The notes: generated by a model not told the origin, from the letters alone. A DNA stretch of 64,000 nt from Bradyrhizobium sp. JYMT SZCCT0180 (GCF_018130165.1 NZ_JAFCLZ010000002.1:372001-436000); one strand, 5' to 3'. Positions 17,701-27,698 are shown, numbered from the stretch's first letter. Translations and numbers: made by a program.

Positions 17701-18797
17701 TACCCGTCCTCCTGGTACAGCAAGGCCAAAAAACCGGTGAGGCCGCCCACGCAGACGGGCAACCACGCCGCAGCGATGGGATGCATCAACTCAGCCTTGC
17801 TCAAATCCTCAGTTACTTTCGACAGAACGTAGAGCAGAAAGCCCGCACCCACGCCACTCAAAACCATCTTTTGCACGCCGCCCATCCGGAAGAAGCGAAG
17901 ACTGACCGACGCCGCCAACATCACCATTGCAGCCAGCAAAAACGGCTGTGCGATGAGCTTGTGATACTGCAAACGGTAGCCGGCGGTCGCAAATCCCGAG
18001 CTCTCCGAAGATCGGATATAGCCGGGGAGTTGCCAAAAAGACACAGTTTCCGGGGTCGAGAAACTGTTGCGAATCTGGGCCGGCGTCAGGGTGGTCGTGA
18101 TGTACAGGTTTTCCTGTTCGATCGGCGGCTTGTCGAGGGAGTATCGGCGCACTGATTTGAACGCCCAGCGGCCTTCTTCCAGCGCCGCCTCTCGGGCCTC
18201 GATTCGTTCCTTGAACTGCAGGTTTGTATCAAACCGGAACACCGTGAGACCGGTCAGCCGCACACCCTGCCGCTCGCTGCGGGCGGCGTTGATGATGGTC
18301 TGGCCCTCGCTGTTGATCTGGTTGAGCCAGAATCCGGCAGCGTCCTGGATGCCGCCGCCGGGTGCCGAGCCGAACAGCTCCGCTTCCATCCGCTTGGAGA
18401 GTTCGCGCAGGTTCGCCGACATTGGATTGTAGGCGACGGTCGCCGCGGTGCCGAGGATGATCGCGCTGGCGAGCGCGGGCGCAATGAATTGCCAGGCGGA
18501 GACGCCGGCGGCGCGCGCCACCACGAGTTCGAGCCGCCGCGACAGCGCAAGGTAGCAGGTCATCGCGCCGATCAGGACGCAGAACGGCATCAGCTTTTCG
18601 AGCAGCTGCGGCACGCGGTACAGCGACGTCTGCGCGACCGTGATCGCCGATGCCGACGCCAGCCCCGAGGTCTTGCGCACCATTTCGATGTAGTCGACCA
18701 GCACCAGCAGCACGAAGATGCTTGCAAACACGCCCACCGCCGCGACCAGGAAGCGGCCGGCGAAGTATCGTCCAAGCGTGTTGGTCAACATGCTCAT
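17700..18797 (-). CDS. lptG: LPS export ABC transporter permease LptG
   Basis: 365 residues from ATG 18797, whose ATGA overlaps the lptF stop. It begins MSMLTNTLGRYFAGRFL, a typical LptG start, and has three N-terminal membrane helices, a periplasmic jellyroll domain (about 130-265) and three C-terminal helices. With LptF and the LptB ATPase (not in this window) it extracts lipopolysaccharide from the inner membrane. The stop overlaps the lptD start by one base. Confidence 0.96.
   Translation of the reverse strand: MSMLTNTLGRYFAGRFLVAAVGVFASIFVLLVLVDYIEMVRKTSGLASASAITVAQTSLYRVPQLLEKLMPFCVLIGAMTCYLALSRRLELVVARAAGVSAWQFIAPALASAIILGTAATVAYNPMSANLRELSKRMEAELFGSAPGGGIQDAAGFWLNQINSEGQTIINAARSERQGVRLTGLTVFRFDTNLQFKERIEAREAALEEGRWAFKSVRRYSLDKPPIEQENLYITTTLTPAQIRNSFSTPETVSFWQLPGYIRSSESSGFATAGYRLQYHKLIAQPFLLAAMVMLAASVSLRFFRMGGVQKMVLSGVGAGFLLYVLSKVTEDLSKAELMHPIAAAWLPVCVGGLTGFLALLYQEDG
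17708..17713 (-). promoter_or_regulatory. Ribosome-binding site of lptD
   Basis: AGGAGG on the minus strand, inside the last codons of lptG and seven bases before GTG 17700. It decides the lptD start and indicates translational coupling with lptG. Confidence 0.85.
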
Positions 18798-19960
18798 GCT
18801 GTGGCCGGACGTCCAAAGAGCCGCGCCAGGCGCGCATTCGATTTGTTGATCGCCTCGATCAGTGCGGCCGGCGGTTCCACCACCACGCCGCCGACAATCA
18901 TCCACAAGCCGATGCCGATCGATGCGAACAGCATCAAATACTGGACCAGCGCGGCGGTCGGATTTTTCACCGCCATGACGGAGCAGGCGAATCCGGCCAT
19001 GCGCAGGCCGAACACCGCGATAATCGAACCGCCGATCGAAAAGTTGCGGCTCTGCCGCGTGGTGCGCGGCGTGCCCAGAAATGCGAATGTCAGGACCGCA
19101 AACGCGAACGGATACACCGGCGCCATCAAGCGGTCGTGCAATTCGGCGTAAAATTGTCCGCCCAATTTCTTGAACACCGGATCGTTTTCATCGGGCGAAA
19201 CCAGTTCCCAGATGTAGCGTTCGCGAATCCCCAGCACCGCGTCGCGCTGATTGGAGAATTTCGACATGTCGAATGCGTAGCGCCCGAACGCCACCAGCGC
19301 GGGGTCGCGTTTTCCCGCCTCGAATCGCTCGAGGTTGCCGTCTTCCAGCACCAGGTACGAGCCATTCTCGTTCTTCAGCACCGTGCCGTGATCGGCGATG
19401 ATGGTGACGCGTTCTTTCGGATCGCGGCGATCGTCGACGAAGATGCCGGCGAGCACGCCGCCCGGCAGCCGTTCGCGGATGCGAATCGTCAGATTCTGGT
19501 CGAGCTGGGCGAAGCGACCGGGCTGCAGGATGTTGGTCAGCACGTCCGCGGTGATCTCGGCGTCCCATTGCTTGATCCGGCGCATGCCGTCGGGAGCGAG
19601 ATAGGCGCCGATGAAGGCGACCATCAGCGCCACCACGCAGGTGGCGTAGAAGAAGGGACGGAACAGCCGGAACGGCGAGAAGCCGGCGGCGTTCATCACG
19701 ATGATCTCGGAATCGGTGGCGAGCTTGTTCAGCGTGTGCGAGACCGCGATCATCAGCGCGATCGGCGCGATGATCAGAACCAGCGCGGGAATCACCAGGC
19801 TGGTGATGCCGAGGAAGGTGATGATGGTCTGACCCTGGCTGGTCATCAGGTCGATTCCGCGCAACGCCTGCGTAATCCAGATCACGCCCGTCAGGCTGAC
19901 CAAGACCAGCGCAAACGACGCAAGCGTCGTGCGGAAGATATACTTGTCGATAGACCCCAT
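18794..19960 (-). CDS. lptF: LPS export ABC transporter permease LptF
   Basis: 388 residues. It begins MGSIDKYIFRTTLASF, then has three membrane helices, a periplasmic beta-jellyroll (about 130-290) and three further helices, the LptF/LptG layout. It is the first gene of the minus-strand block lptF-lptG-lptD-surA-pdxA-rsmA. The promoter should lie in the 361-bp region shared with divergent pepA. lptA, lptB and lptC are not in the window. Confidence 0.96.
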   Translation of the reverse strand: MGSIDKYIFRTTLASFALVLVSLTGVIWITQALRGIDLMTSQGQTIITFLGITSLVIPALVLIIAPIALMIAVSHTLNKLATDSEIIVMNAAGFSPFRLFRPFFYATCVVALMVAFIGAYLAPDGMRRIKQWDAEITADVLTNILQPGRFAQLDQNLTIRIRERLPGGVLAGIFVDDRRDPKERVTIIADHGTVLKNENGSYLVLEDGNLERFEAGKRDPALVAFGRYAFDMSKFSNQRDAVLGIRERYIWELVSPDENDPVFKKLGGQFYAELHDRLMAPVYPFAFAVLTFAFLGTPRTTRQSRNFSIGGSIIAVFGLRMAGFACSVMAVKNPTAALVQYLMLFASIGIGLWMIVGGVVVEPPAALIEAINKSNARLARLFGRPATA

Positions 19961-20321
19961 CGTTTACCGCACGATCCCACCTAGCGTGCCAAAAGAGCGG
20001 CTTGCGACCAATCCCGAAACCGGGATCCCCGAGGTCGCGCCGCCAGCCTTTCAGCCGTCTCCACTCTCACTACCATCCCTTTGATCCGTCAACAAAATGG
20101 CCGGGCCGTGGCACCCTTAGGATATGGTTAATTATTCGGCGCCTGTGGCCTTGGGGCCACGCAGGCGCTTGGCAGCGCCGCGGCTGACAGGCCATAGTGT
20201 GGCAAATCAAGGTCCCGGCTGATCGGGACCGCCACCAAGAGACCATTCTGAATACCGCTCCGTGTATCCTTGGGACCGTTTCCGGTCCCGCAATCAGCCC
20301 TGAATTCTGGAGGAATTGCCT
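19961..20321. promoter_or_regulatory. Divergent promoter region between lptF and pepA
   Basis: 361 bp without a credible gene. It must contain the outward promoters for the Lpt operon and for pepA. The centre near 20120-20140 (ATGGTTAATTATTCGG) is AT-richer than its surroundings. I cannot assign -35/-10 boxes with confidence. Confidence 0.5.
20309..20314 (+). promoter_or_regulatory. Ribosome-binding site of pepA
   Basis: GGAGGA, seven bases before ATG 20322. It selects this ATG over the in-frame TTG at 20316. Confidence 0.85.
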
Positions 20322-21821
20322 ATGTCCGACGCCGTCAAGGTCGGCTTTGTCCCGTTTTCCGCGGCGGTTCGCGGCATTCTGGTGGTGTTTTGCGACGATG
20401 CGCTGAAGTTCGGCGCGGCGACCCGCAAGGCGCTGGGGTCAGCGGCCGACACCGTCAAGCGGGCGGCGGCGGCCAACCAGTTCAAGGGCAAAAGCGGCGC
20501 GGCGCTGGATATTCTGGCGCCGGAGGGAATCAAGGCGCCGCGGCTGATCGTCGTCGGTCTCGGCAAACCGTCGGCGCTGAAGGAGAAGGATTTTCTCAAA
20601 TTCGGCGGCGTCACCGCCGGCAAGCTCAATGCCGCCAGCGACGCCGTCACCATCATCGCCGAACTGCCCGATGGCGCGATGCAGCCTGATCAGGCCGCCG
20701 CCATCGCGGCGGGCGTCCGGCTGCGCGCCTATAAATTCGACCGCTACAAGACCAAGAAAAAGGACGAAAACGGTGCCTTGCGATCAGACGTTTCGATTGC
20801 GGTGGCTGACGTTGCCGCCGCTCGCAAAGCCTTCGCGCCGGAATCGCACGTCGTCGACGGCGTGATCATCGCGCGCGAGCTCGTCAACGAGCCGCCGAAC
20901 GTGCTTTTCCCGATCGAGTTCGCACGCCGCGCCAGTCAGCTCAAGAAGGTCGGCGTCAATGTCGAGGTGCTCGACGTCAAGGCGATGACCAAGCTCGGCA
21001 TGGGTGCGCTGCTCGGCGTCGGCCAGGGATCGACCCAGCCCAGCCGCACCGTGATCATGCGCTGGAACGGCGGCAAAAAGGGCGAGCAGCCGGTTGCCTT
21101 CATCGGCAAGGGCGTCTGTTTCGACACCGGCGGCATTTCCATCAAAGGCGCCGCCAGCATGGAAGACATGAAAGGCGACATGGGGGGAGCTGCCTGCGTC
21201 GTCGGCCTGATGCATGCGCTGGCGGCGCGCAAGGCCAAGATCAACGTCGTCGGCGCCATCGGCCTCGTCGAGAACATGCCTGACGGCAATGCCCAGCGTC
21301 CCGGCGACATCGTGACCTCGATGTCGGGGCAGACCATCGAGATCATCAACACCGACGCCGAAGGCCGGCTCGTGCTGGCCGACATGCTCTGGCACGTCAA
21401 CAAGAAGTTCAAGCCGAAATTCATGGTCGATCTGGCCACGCTGACCGGCGCGATCATGGTCGCGCTCGGCACCGAGCATGCCGGCCTGTTCTCCAACAAT
21501 GACGAGTTGTCGGAACGGCTGAGCAAGGCCGGCCTTGAGACTGGCGAGAAAGTCTGGCGTCTGCCGCTAGGTCCGGAATACGACAAACTGATGGATTCGC
21601 AATTTGCCGACATGAAGAATGCCGGTGCACGGTACGGCGGCTCGATCACCGCCGCCCAGTTCCTGCAGCGTTTCGTCGACGATACGCCGTGGGCGCATCT
21701 CGACATCGCGGGAACCGCGATGGGCGCGCCGAAAACCGAGATCAATCACAGCTGGGGTTCCGGCTACGGCGTTCGTCTGCTCGACCGGCTGGTCTCGGAA
21801 TACTACGAAGCCAAAAAATAG
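20322..21821 (+). CDS. pepA: Leucyl aminopeptidase (M17)
   Basis: 499 residues. The C-terminal catalytic domain has the M17 signature [12 protein letters not shown] and the metal/active-site region [20 protein letters not shown]. It removes N-terminal residues from peptides in the cytosol as a hexamer with two metal ions. E. coli PepA also binds DNA; nothing here speaks to that. The divergent lptF and downstream holC form the same pepA neighbourhood as in many proteobacteria (lptF-pepA-holC). Confidence 0.96.
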   Translation: MSDAVKVGFVPFSAAVRGILVVFCDDALKFGAATRKALGSAADTVKRAAAANQFKGKSGAALDILAPEGIKAPRLIVVGLGKPSALKEKDFLKFGGVTAGKLNAASDAVTIIAELPDGAMQPDQAAAIAAGVRLRAYKFDRYKTKKKDENGALRSDVSIAVADVAAARKAFAPESHVVDGVIIARELVNEPPNVLFPIEFARRASQLKKVGVNVEVLDVKAMTKLGMGALLGVGQGSTQPSRTVIMRWNGGKKGEQPVAFIGKGVCFDTGGISIKGAASMEDMKGDMGGAACVVGLMHALAARKAKINVVGAIGLVENMPDGNAQRPGDIVTSMSGQTIEIINTDAEGRLVLADMLWHVNKKFKPKFMVDLATLTGAIMVALGTEHAGLFSNNDELSERLSKAGLETGEKVWRLPLGPEYDKLMDSQFADMKNAGARYGGSITAAQFLQRFVDDTPWAHLDIAGTAMGAPKTEINHSWGSGYGVRLLDRLVSEYYEAKK

Positions 21822-21843
21822 CAGCGGAAGAGCTGAGAACTGC

Positions 21844-22296
21844 ATGACGGAAGTCCTGTTCTACCATTTGCAGAACATGTCGCTCGAAAGCGTCCTGCCG
21901 CCGCTCCTGGAAAAGTCGCTGGAGCGCGGCTGGCGCGTGGTCGTGCAATCGACATCGCAGGAACGCACCGATGCGCTCGATGCGCATCTGTGGACCTACA
22001 GTGACGATTCGTTCCTGCCGCACGCCACCTGGCGCGCCGCCGACGCGCCGGATCAGCCCATCATCCTTTCGACTGAGGAGGGCAATCCGAACCGCGCCAA
22101 TGTCAGGTTCCTGATCGACAATGCCGCGCTGCCCGCGGATTCCGACAGCTACGAGCGCCTGGTGCTGGTTTTCAACGGCGACGATTCCGACGCGCTGACC
22201 GCGGCGCGTGGCGTCTGGACCGATTGCAAGGCCCGCGGCTTCGAGGTGACTTATTGGCAGGCCGACGAGCGGGGCCGCTGGCAGCGCCGACAATAG
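21844..22296 (+). CDS. holC: DNA polymerase III chi subunit
   Basis: 150 residues beginning MTEVLFYHLQNMSLE, with the family's conserved LWTYSDDSFLPHATW block in the middle. Chi bridges the clamp loader (via psi) and single-stranded DNA-binding protein. It starts 22 bp after pepA and ends before a lipoprotein gene. The pepA-holC pairing is conserved across proteobacteria, which supports the call. Confidence 0.95.
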   Translation: MTEVLFYHLQNMSLESVLPPLLEKSLERGWRVVVQSTSQERTDALDAHLWTYSDDSFLPHATWRAADAPDQPIILSTEEGNPNRANVRFLIDNAALPADSDSYERLVLVFNGDDSDALTAARGVWTDCKARGFEVTYWQADERGRWQRRQ

Positions 22297-22422
22297 CGAT
22301 ATAAGACAATTAATGATAATTTGAAGTTTCTTCCGGCGGGCTTGTGGGTAGCCATGGTCGTGCCGCAAAGTGATGTTGGGACAAGTAGTTACATATCAAG
22401 GGCGGGGGAGCCTGGGTCTAGC

Positions 22423-22956
22423 GTGCGAGACGGAACGTTCAATCGAAAGCCATTGCTGGGGTTGCTTCTGCTCGGTCCCGTGATCGCGGGCTGCAGCGGC
22501 GCGCCCGACCTGCTTTCGAAGGATGCCGACTGGTTCTCGCGTCCCGGCCGCGTCTTCGTCAAAAACATTTCGATCGAGACGCCGCCGCTGACCCCGGACA
22601 AGCCGGTCATGGCGGAAGATCTCGTCTCCGCCGACGGCGGCTGCGCGGGAATGGCGCCGCCACCAGGTGCTGCCGACGCCAATGCGCAGGCGGGTAGTCC
22701 GCCGCCCTCGACGACGGGTAGCGTCGCGCTTGGCCATACCGAATGCGACGTGGTCCGCGGCATCGGCGCGCCCGACAGCGTCAACTTCTCGAATAATCCC
22801 CGCGGCGATCGCGTTGCGATCGTCACCTATTCGCGCGGCCAGCGCGCCGGCATCTACACCTTCACCGCTGGACGCCTGTCGTCGATCGAGCGCGGGCCCG
22901 AGCCGGTGCAACAGCCGAGGGGCGCCAAGCCGAAGCGAAAGCCGGCGGCGACGTAA
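22423..22956 (+). CDS. BamE/SmpA-like lipoprotein
   Basis: 177 residues from GTG 22423, preferred because it leaves a compact n-region and lipobox (LLGPVIAGC); ATG 22354 and TTG 22321 are longer options. After the lipidated Cys comes a proline-rich segment, then a short domain with GHTECDVVRGIGAPDSVNF and GQRAGIYTFTAGRLSSIERG, which resembles the BamE/OmlA fold (Gly-x-Thr...Val...Gly-x-Pro). A role in outer-membrane assembly or envelope integrity is an inference from fold only. The C-terminus is Lys/Arg/Pro-rich. Confidence 0.75.
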   Translation: MRDGTFNRKPLLGLLLLGPVIAGCSGAPDLLSKDADWFSRPGRVFVKNISIETPPLTPDKPVMAEDLVSADGGCAGMAPPPGAADANAQAGSPPPSTTGSVALGHTECDVVRGIGAPDSVNFSNNPRGDRVAIVTYSRGQRAGIYTFTAGRLSSIERGPEPVQQPRGAKPKRKPAAT

Positions 22957-22978
22957 GGCGCTTTCCATTTTGGCAGAG

Positions 22979-23070
22979 TCGTAGGGTGGGCAAAGCGCAG
23001 CGTGCCCACCAAATTCTTGCGGTGACCGCAATGGTGGGCACGGCGCAGCGCGCCTTTGCCCACCCTACGA
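22979..23070. repeat. Palindromic intergenic repeat (GTAGGGTGGGC type)
   Basis: A 92-bp inverted repeat between convergent genes. Outer arms TCGTAGGGTGGGCAAAG / CTTTGCCCACCCTACGA are perfect, and the inner arms GTGCCCACCA / TGGTGGGCAC also pair. Elements of this type are frequent in Bradyrhizobium intergenic DNA. It may also serve as a bidirectional terminator, although no T-run follows. Confidence 0.88.
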
Positions 23071-23106
23071 TTCTTCACGCGTATCGGCGTCATTCGCTAG
23101 GAAGGC

Positions 23107-24981
23107 TTAACCCGTCGCCTCGTCATATTGCGAACTTGCTTCCAGCCAGTCTTCCTCAGCGCGCTGTAGTGCGGTTGCTGCACCCGCCCGGGCCTTGCTG
23201 AGCTGGGCGGCCTGCTTCGGATCGCGCGTGAACAGATCCGGCAGCGCGAGGGCGGTGTCGATCTTGGCGATGATGCCGTTGATGCGCGCGATCTCGGCCT
23301 CGGCCTCGGCGATTTTCTGCCGCAGCGGCGTGCGCTTTTCAGTTTTGCCGCGCTCGGGTTTTGAGTTTTCTTTCGCGCGCTCATTGCCACGGTCGCGCGA
23401 GGCGGGTCTGACGTCGCGGATCGACAGCACCATCCGCCGGTACTCGTCGAGATCGCCGTCATAGGTCGTCACGGTCTGGTTGGCGACCACCCACAATTGA
23501 TCGGCGCAGGCTTCGATCAGATAGCGGTCATGTGAGACCATGATGACGGCGCCGGGAAATTCATTGATCGCTTCGGCGAGGGCGGCGCGGCTGTCGATGT
23601 CCAGATGGTTGGTCGGCTCGTCCAGGATGATCATGTTGGGGCCGTAGAACGTCGCGAGGCCGAGCAGCAGCCGCGCCTTCTCGCCGCCCGACAGGCTCTT
23701 CACCAGGGTGTCGCCGGCCTTGCCGGAAAATCCGATGGCGCCGACCCGCGCGCGCACCTTGCTTTCGGGCGTCTCGGGCATCAGCTTGCGGACATGGTCG
23801 TAGGGCGAGCCATCCAGGTTGAGTTCGTCGACCTGGTGCTGCGCGAAATAGCCGACCGACAGTTTCTCCGCGCGCGTGATCCGCCCGGAGAATGGCGGCA
23901 GCTTGTTCGCGAGCAGTTTTACAAGTGTCGATTTGCCGTTGCCGTTCGATCCCAGGAGCGCGATGCGGTCCTCGGTGTCGATGCGCAGCGTGACGCGGTT
24001 GAGCACGGGCTTTTTGGGATCGTAGCCGACCGAGACGTCATCGACCGCGATGATCGGCGGCGACAGCATCTTTTCAGGCGTCGGGAATGAAATCTCGCGC
24101 ACGTCCTGCGTCACCAGCGCCGTGACCGGCTTCATCCGCTCCAGCATTTTTACGCGCGACTGGGCCTGGCGCGCCTTGGACGCTTTCGCCTTGAAACGGT
24201 CGACGAACGCCTGCAGCCGCTTGCGCTCGTCCATCTGCCGCTTGGCGTGCTTGGCGTCGAGCATCTCGCGCGTGGCGCGCTGCTCCTCGAACGATGAATA
24301 GGTGCCCTTGTAGAGCGTCAGCTTGCCGCGATCGAGGTGCAGGATCTGGTCGACCGACGTGTCCAGGAGATCGCGGTCATGGCTGATCACGATCACGGTG
24401 CGCGGATAATTCGCCAGATGCTCTTCCAGCCAGAGCGTGCCTTCGAGGTCAAGATAGTTGGTGGGCTCGTCGAGCAGCAGCAAATCGGGCGCCGCGAACA
24501 GCGTCGCGGCGAGTGCGACGCGCATGCGCCAGCCGCCGGAGAATTCCGAACAGGGGCGGGCCTGGTCCGCGGTCGAGAAGCCGAGGCCCGAGAGGATCGC
24601 AGCAGCCCGAGCGGGCGCCGAATGTGCATCGATATCGACCAGCCGGGTCTGGATCTCGGCGATCCGGTGCGGATCGTCGGCAGTCTCGGCTTCCTGCAGC
24701 AACGCGTCGCGCTCGAGGTCGGCCTTTAGCACGACATTGATGAGGCTTTCCGGCCCGTCGGGGGCTTCCTGCGCAAGGCTGCCGATGCGCCAGCGCGGAG
24801 GTATCGAGATGCTGCCGGATTCGGTCGGCAGATCACCGCGAATCGCATGAAACAGCGTCGATTTGCCGACGCCGTTGCGGCCGACGAAGCCGACGCGCGC
24901 GCCGGGCACGATCTGTACCGAGCTGTCCTCGATCAAAAGCCGTCCGGCAATCCGGATCGAGATATCTGTGATTGAAAGCAT
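23107..24981 (-). CDS. ABC-F family ATPase
   Basis: 624 residues with two ABC cassettes and no membrane segment. Walker A motifs are GRNGVGKST (first) and GSNGNGKST (second). Signature motifs are EFSGGWRMRV and SLSGGEKARL, and the Walker B/switch is LLLDEPTNYLDLE and IILDEPTNHLDI. The basic inter-domain linker (ARQAQSRVKMLERM) and C-terminal charged coiled coil are typical of the YheS/Uup group. ABC-F proteins act on ribosomes, some in translation recovery and some in antibiotic protection; length and linker point to a housekeeping member. Monocistronic. Confidence 0.92.
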   Translation of the reverse strand: MLSITDISIRIAGRLLIEDSSVQIVPGARVGFVGRNGVGKSTLFHAIRGDLPTESGSISIPPRWRIGSLAQEAPDGPESLINVVLKADLERDALLQEAETADDPHRIAEIQTRLVDIDAHSAPARAAAILSGLGFSTADQARPCSEFSGGWRMRVALAATLFAAPDLLLLDEPTNYLDLEGTLWLEEHLANYPRTVIVISHDRDLLDTSVDQILHLDRGKLTLYKGTYSSFEEQRATREMLDAKHAKRQMDERKRLQAFVDRFKAKASKARQAQSRVKMLERMKPVTALVTQDVREISFPTPEKMLSPPIIAVDDVSVGYDPKKPVLNRVTLRIDTEDRIALLGSNGNGKSTLVKLLANKLPPFSGRITRAEKLSVGYFAQHQVDELNLDGSPYDHVRKLMPETPESKVRARVGAIGFSGKAGDTLVKSLSGGEKARLLLGLATFYGPNMIILDEPTNHLDIDSRAALAEAINEFPGAVIMVSHDRYLIEACADQLWVVANQTVTTYDGDLDEYRRMVLSIRDVRPASRDRGNERAKENSKPERGKTEKRTPLRQKIAEAEAEIARINGIIAKIDTALALPDLFTRDPKQAAQLSKARAGAATALQRAEEDWLEASSQYDEATG

Positions 24982-25077
24982 GCGGCCTTGTCACCGGACC
25001 GGCTGCCAAACGCAACCGATTTATGTGACGAACAGGCGCTCCCAAGGCTTAGGCGTTCCTGAGGCTCCCGATACAGG

Positions 25078-25266
25078 TTAATGCCGCTCGTTTTCACGCC
25101 GGCGGAGCTCATTGATCAATTGCTGCAAGCGGGGCGAGAGTTCGGTTTCCGGACGCATATACTGCTGCAACCGTTCGCCGACGGCATCGCAGATCGATCG
25201 CGAAGTCCGGTGATCGATCTGCTCGAAAACGGGATTGATTCGGCTATCCATGGCGAGTTCCAGCAT
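25078..25266 (-). CDS. Small conserved hypothetical protein
   Basis: 62 residues, start ATG 25266 or 25251, no strong ribosome site. The sequence is helical and charged (MDSRINPVFEQIDHRTSR, then ERLQQYMRPETELSPRLQQL, ending RRENERH) with no membrane segment. Upstream in-frame sequence looks non-coding. I recognise it only as a small rhizobial hypothetical; function unknown. Confidence 0.5.
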   Translation of the reverse strand: MLELAMDSRINPVFEQIDHRTSRSICDAVGERLQQYMRPETELSPRLQQLINELRRRENERH

Positions 25267-25788
25267 TGCTTTTGAGTAAGTCTGAGTAAGTTGCTGCAGG
25301 ATCAAGTCACGAGGCTGCGATTTGTTTCCGGTTGCAGAACTCCGATGCATGCATCTGAGGGGAGGCTGGGGAGCTGCGTCCCACTGGTTCCCTGTATGGA
25401 CGGGGCAATGGGGGCTGCCGAAGAGGACGCGGCCACTCAACGAAGCCGCGGCAATGCAACGCGATCGATTGCGAAATGCGATCATCCGATCGCGAAGCAT
25501 GATCGTTTGAGTGAGGTTTCGGCGCGGAGGGCGCGCCATCCGTGAGCTCGCTTCTGGTCGGCCCACAAGGCGTCCGATTGCCTGAAAGCCTAACGTGCTG
25601 AACGCCTTCGCGCCGACGTGAAATGGTTGCAATCAAGGGCTCGAAGCGTTTTCGGCCGTAAGTCCGGCCCGCGGTAAGGGGCTGACCAACGAAAACACGT
25701 CAAAAACGCGGCATTGGGTCGCTTGCCGTCGCAGGACTGCGCCGATATAAGCCCCCAACTCCCAATCAGTGTTTGCAAGGACGTAACT
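25267..25788. other. Intergenic region upstream of ndk, no supported gene
   Basis: 522 bp. Several short overlapping open frames on both strands show no ribosome sites or family resemblance. The ndk promoter should lie in the right-hand part. The only clear signal is AAGGA seven bases before the ndk ATG. Confidence 0.45.
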
Positions 25789-26211
25789 ATGGCGATGGAA
25801 CGCACTTTCTCGATCATCAAACCCGACGCGACCGAGCGCAATCTGACCGGCGCCGTCAACGCGTTGATCGAGAAGGCGGGGCTTCGGATCGTGGCCCAGA
25901 AGCGCATTCGCATGACGCGCGAGCAGGCCGAAACCTTTTACGCGGTCCACAAGGCGCGTCCGTTCTTTGGCGAACTGGTCGACTTCATGACGTCGGGCCC
26001 GGTCGTGGTGCAGGTGTTGCAGGGCGAGGGTGCGGTGCTGAAATATCGCGACGTGATGGGCGCCACCGATCCGTCGAAGGCGGCCGAGGGCACGATCCGC
26101 AAGGTTCACGCCAAGTCGATCGGCGAAAACTCGGTGCATGGTTCGGACGCGACGGAAACGGCCGCGATCGAAATCGCGCAGTTCTTTTCCGGTAACGAAA
26201 TCGTCGGTTAA
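25789..26211 (+). CDS. ndk: Nucleoside diphosphate kinase
   Basis: 140 residues. The N-terminus [18 protein letters not shown] and the phosphohistidine site ENSVHGSD (His about 117) are diagnostic. It moves gamma-phosphate between nucleotides through a phospho-histidine and keeps NTP/dNTP pools balanced. ATG 25789 follows AAGGA by seven bases. The gene ends 60 bp before a TerC-family gene; shared transcription is possible. Confidence 0.97.
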   Translation: MAMERTFSIIKPDATERNLTGAVNALIEKAGLRIVAQKRIRMTREQAETFYAVHKARPFFGELVDFMTSGPVVVQVLQGEGAVLKYRDVMGATDPSKAAEGTIRKVHAKSIGENSVHGSDATETAAIEIAQFFSGNEIVG

Positions 26212-26271
26212 TTCAAAACGAGCGGCGCGCAAGCGCCGCCCAGGACGGCCGAGCGCCGGGGGGAGCATGCT

Positions 26272-27111
26272 GTGAACTGGGTGCTGCAAATTTTCGATCC
26301 GGCGACGATCTCGACTTTCTTCACGCAGTTTCAGGCCGAGATGCAGCAGCCCGCCTTCTGGGTCGCGCTCGGCAAGATCATGTGGATCAACATCCTGCTG
26401 TCGGGCGACAATGCGCTCGTCATCGCGATGGCATGCCGCGGGCTGCCGCCGCGCCAGCGGTTCTGGGGCATGATCCTCGGCGCCGGCGTCGCCGTTGGGC
26501 TGCGCATCATCTTCACCGGCATCGTCGTGTCGCTGATGGCGCTGCCGTTCCTCAAGCTGGTCGGTGGCCTGGCGCTGCTCTACATCGCGGCCAAGCTGCT
26601 GGTGCCCGAAGATGAAGGTGAGGGCGACGTTCACGCGGCGGCGCATCTGTGGGCGGCCGTGCGGATCGTGGCGATCGCCGACATCGTGATGAGCCTCGAC
26701 AACGTGATCGCGGTCGCGGCGGCCGCCAATGGCAGCATTCCGTTGCTGGTGATCGGCCTTGCGATCAGCGTTCCCCTGATCGTTGCCGGTGCGGCGCTGA
26801 TCATGGCGTTGCTGACGCGCATGCCGGCTCTGGTATGGGCCGGTGCAGGCCTGCTCGGCTGGGTCGCCGGCGAGGTGATGGCCACCGATCCTGCCGTCGT
26901 TCCCTATTTGCGTGCGCTTTCCGATGGGCCGATCGGCGTTTCGCTCGACCGCGTTTTCAGCCCGATCGGCTTGCACTTCGCCAATGGCGGTCATGGTGCC
27001 GAAGTGGTGTGCGGCCTGATCGGCATCGCGATCGTGCTGGTGATCGGTTCGATGTGGCGCAAGAGCGCGCAGCAGAAACACGCCGCCGAGCACGCCGCCA
27101 AGGCGGCGTAG
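26272..27111 (+). CDS. TerC/YjbE-family integral membrane protein
   Basis: 279 residues, GTG start preceded by GGGGAG. Seven or so membrane helices with the duplicated acidic motifs SGDNALVIAMA and SLDNVIAVAAA, the hallmark of TerC proteins, where the aspartates probably bind metal. YjbE/YkoY/Alx relatives export manganese or support metalation of exported proteins. The C-terminus is a short basic tail. A strong intrinsic terminator follows at 27163. No ter operon genes are nearby, so tellurite resistance is not implied. Confidence 0.88.
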   Translation: MNWVLQIFDPATISTFFTQFQAEMQQPAFWVALGKIMWINILLSGDNALVIAMACRGLPPRQRFWGMILGAGVAVGLRIIFTGIVVSLMALPFLKLVGGLALLYIAAKLLVPEDEGEGDVHAAAHLWAAVRIVAIADIVMSLDNVIAVAAAANGSIPLLVIGLAISVPLIVAGAALIMALLTRMPALVWAGAGLLGWVAGEVMATDPAVVPYLRALSDGPIGVSLDRVFSPIGLHFANGGHGAEVVCGLIGIAIVLVIGSMWRKSAQQKHAAEHAAKAA

Positions 27112-27162
27112 GTGTTCAGACAGCGAAATGCGTAGCGAACTGCTCGCATCGCGACACGGAAA

Positions 27163-27191
27163 CGCCCGGGAATCTCCCGGGCGTTTTTTTT
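27163..27191 (+). terminator. Intrinsic terminator after the TerC-family gene
   Basis: Perfect 9-bp stem CGCCCGGGA / TCCCGGGCG with an ATC loop followed by eight T residues. This is the clearest rho-independent terminator in the window. It closes the ndk-TerC unit. Confidence 0.93.
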
Positions 27192-27249
27192 GATGTGAGC
27201 TCGAAGTTCTCGGTGATCCGTCGCGCTGCTTCATCTCCCCTGGGGCCAC

Positions 27250-27687
27250 TCATTCGGGCGCAGCGATGCGGATGGGCCGTGTTCCGACCGGAGCGCCGGT
27301 CTGGCGGTCGATGGTGACGGGATCAATCTCCGTTCCGGTCTCTGCGTCGAAGAACCGGGTCACCTTGCCCCCGCTGCGGTGCTTGCGTCCCCACGCGCCG
27401 ATCGCAAACAGCACCGGCAAAAAGTCGCGGCCGGCTTCCGTAAGCACATATTCGTCGCGCGGCGGACGGTCGGAATAGCGGCGTTTCTCGAGCAGCCCCT
27501 CATCAGTCAGGGCTGCAAGCCGCCCCGTCAGCATCGTCGGCGCGATGCCGAGGCTCTTGCGGAAATCATCGAAGCGGCTCAGCCCCGCATGGGCGTCGCG
27601 CATGATCAGCATGCTCCATGCGTCCCCCACAAGCGCCAGGCTCCGGGCGATCAGGCATGGCTGGTTCGAAAGATTCTTCATGTCCAT
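27250..27687 (-). CDS. HxlR family transcriptional regulator
   Basis: 145 residues. HxlR winged-helix domain with the start CLIARSLALVGDAWSMLIMRDA and the recognition part LGIAPTMLTGRLAALTDEGLLEKRRY. The sequence CPxxR/CLIAR cysteine of thiol- or quinone-sensing relatives is present near residue 11. It is divergent from an SDR gene with 83 bp between starts, a standard HxlR-target arrangement, so it probably represses that gene. In-frame ATG 27681 is an alternative start. Confidence 0.92.
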   Translation of the reverse strand: MDMKNLSNQPCLIARSLALVGDAWSMLIMRDAHAGLSRFDDFRKSLGIAPTMLTGRLAALTDEGLLEKRRYSDRPPRDEYVLTEAGRDFLPVLFAIGAWGRKHRSGGKVTRFFDAETGTEIDPVTIDRQTGAPVGTRPIRIAAPE

Positions 27688-27698
27688 ATCTTTTTAGT

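Noticed and set aside
22979..23070. CRISPR-like or terminator interpretation of the 92-bp inverted repeat
   Set aside because: A single nested palindrome with no regular direct repeats or spacers and no T-run. It fits a dispersed intergenic repeat.
26272..27111. Tellurite resistance role for the TerC-like gene
   Set aside because: No other ter genes are present. YjbE/Alx-type TerC proteins handle manganese, so a tellurite label would mislead.
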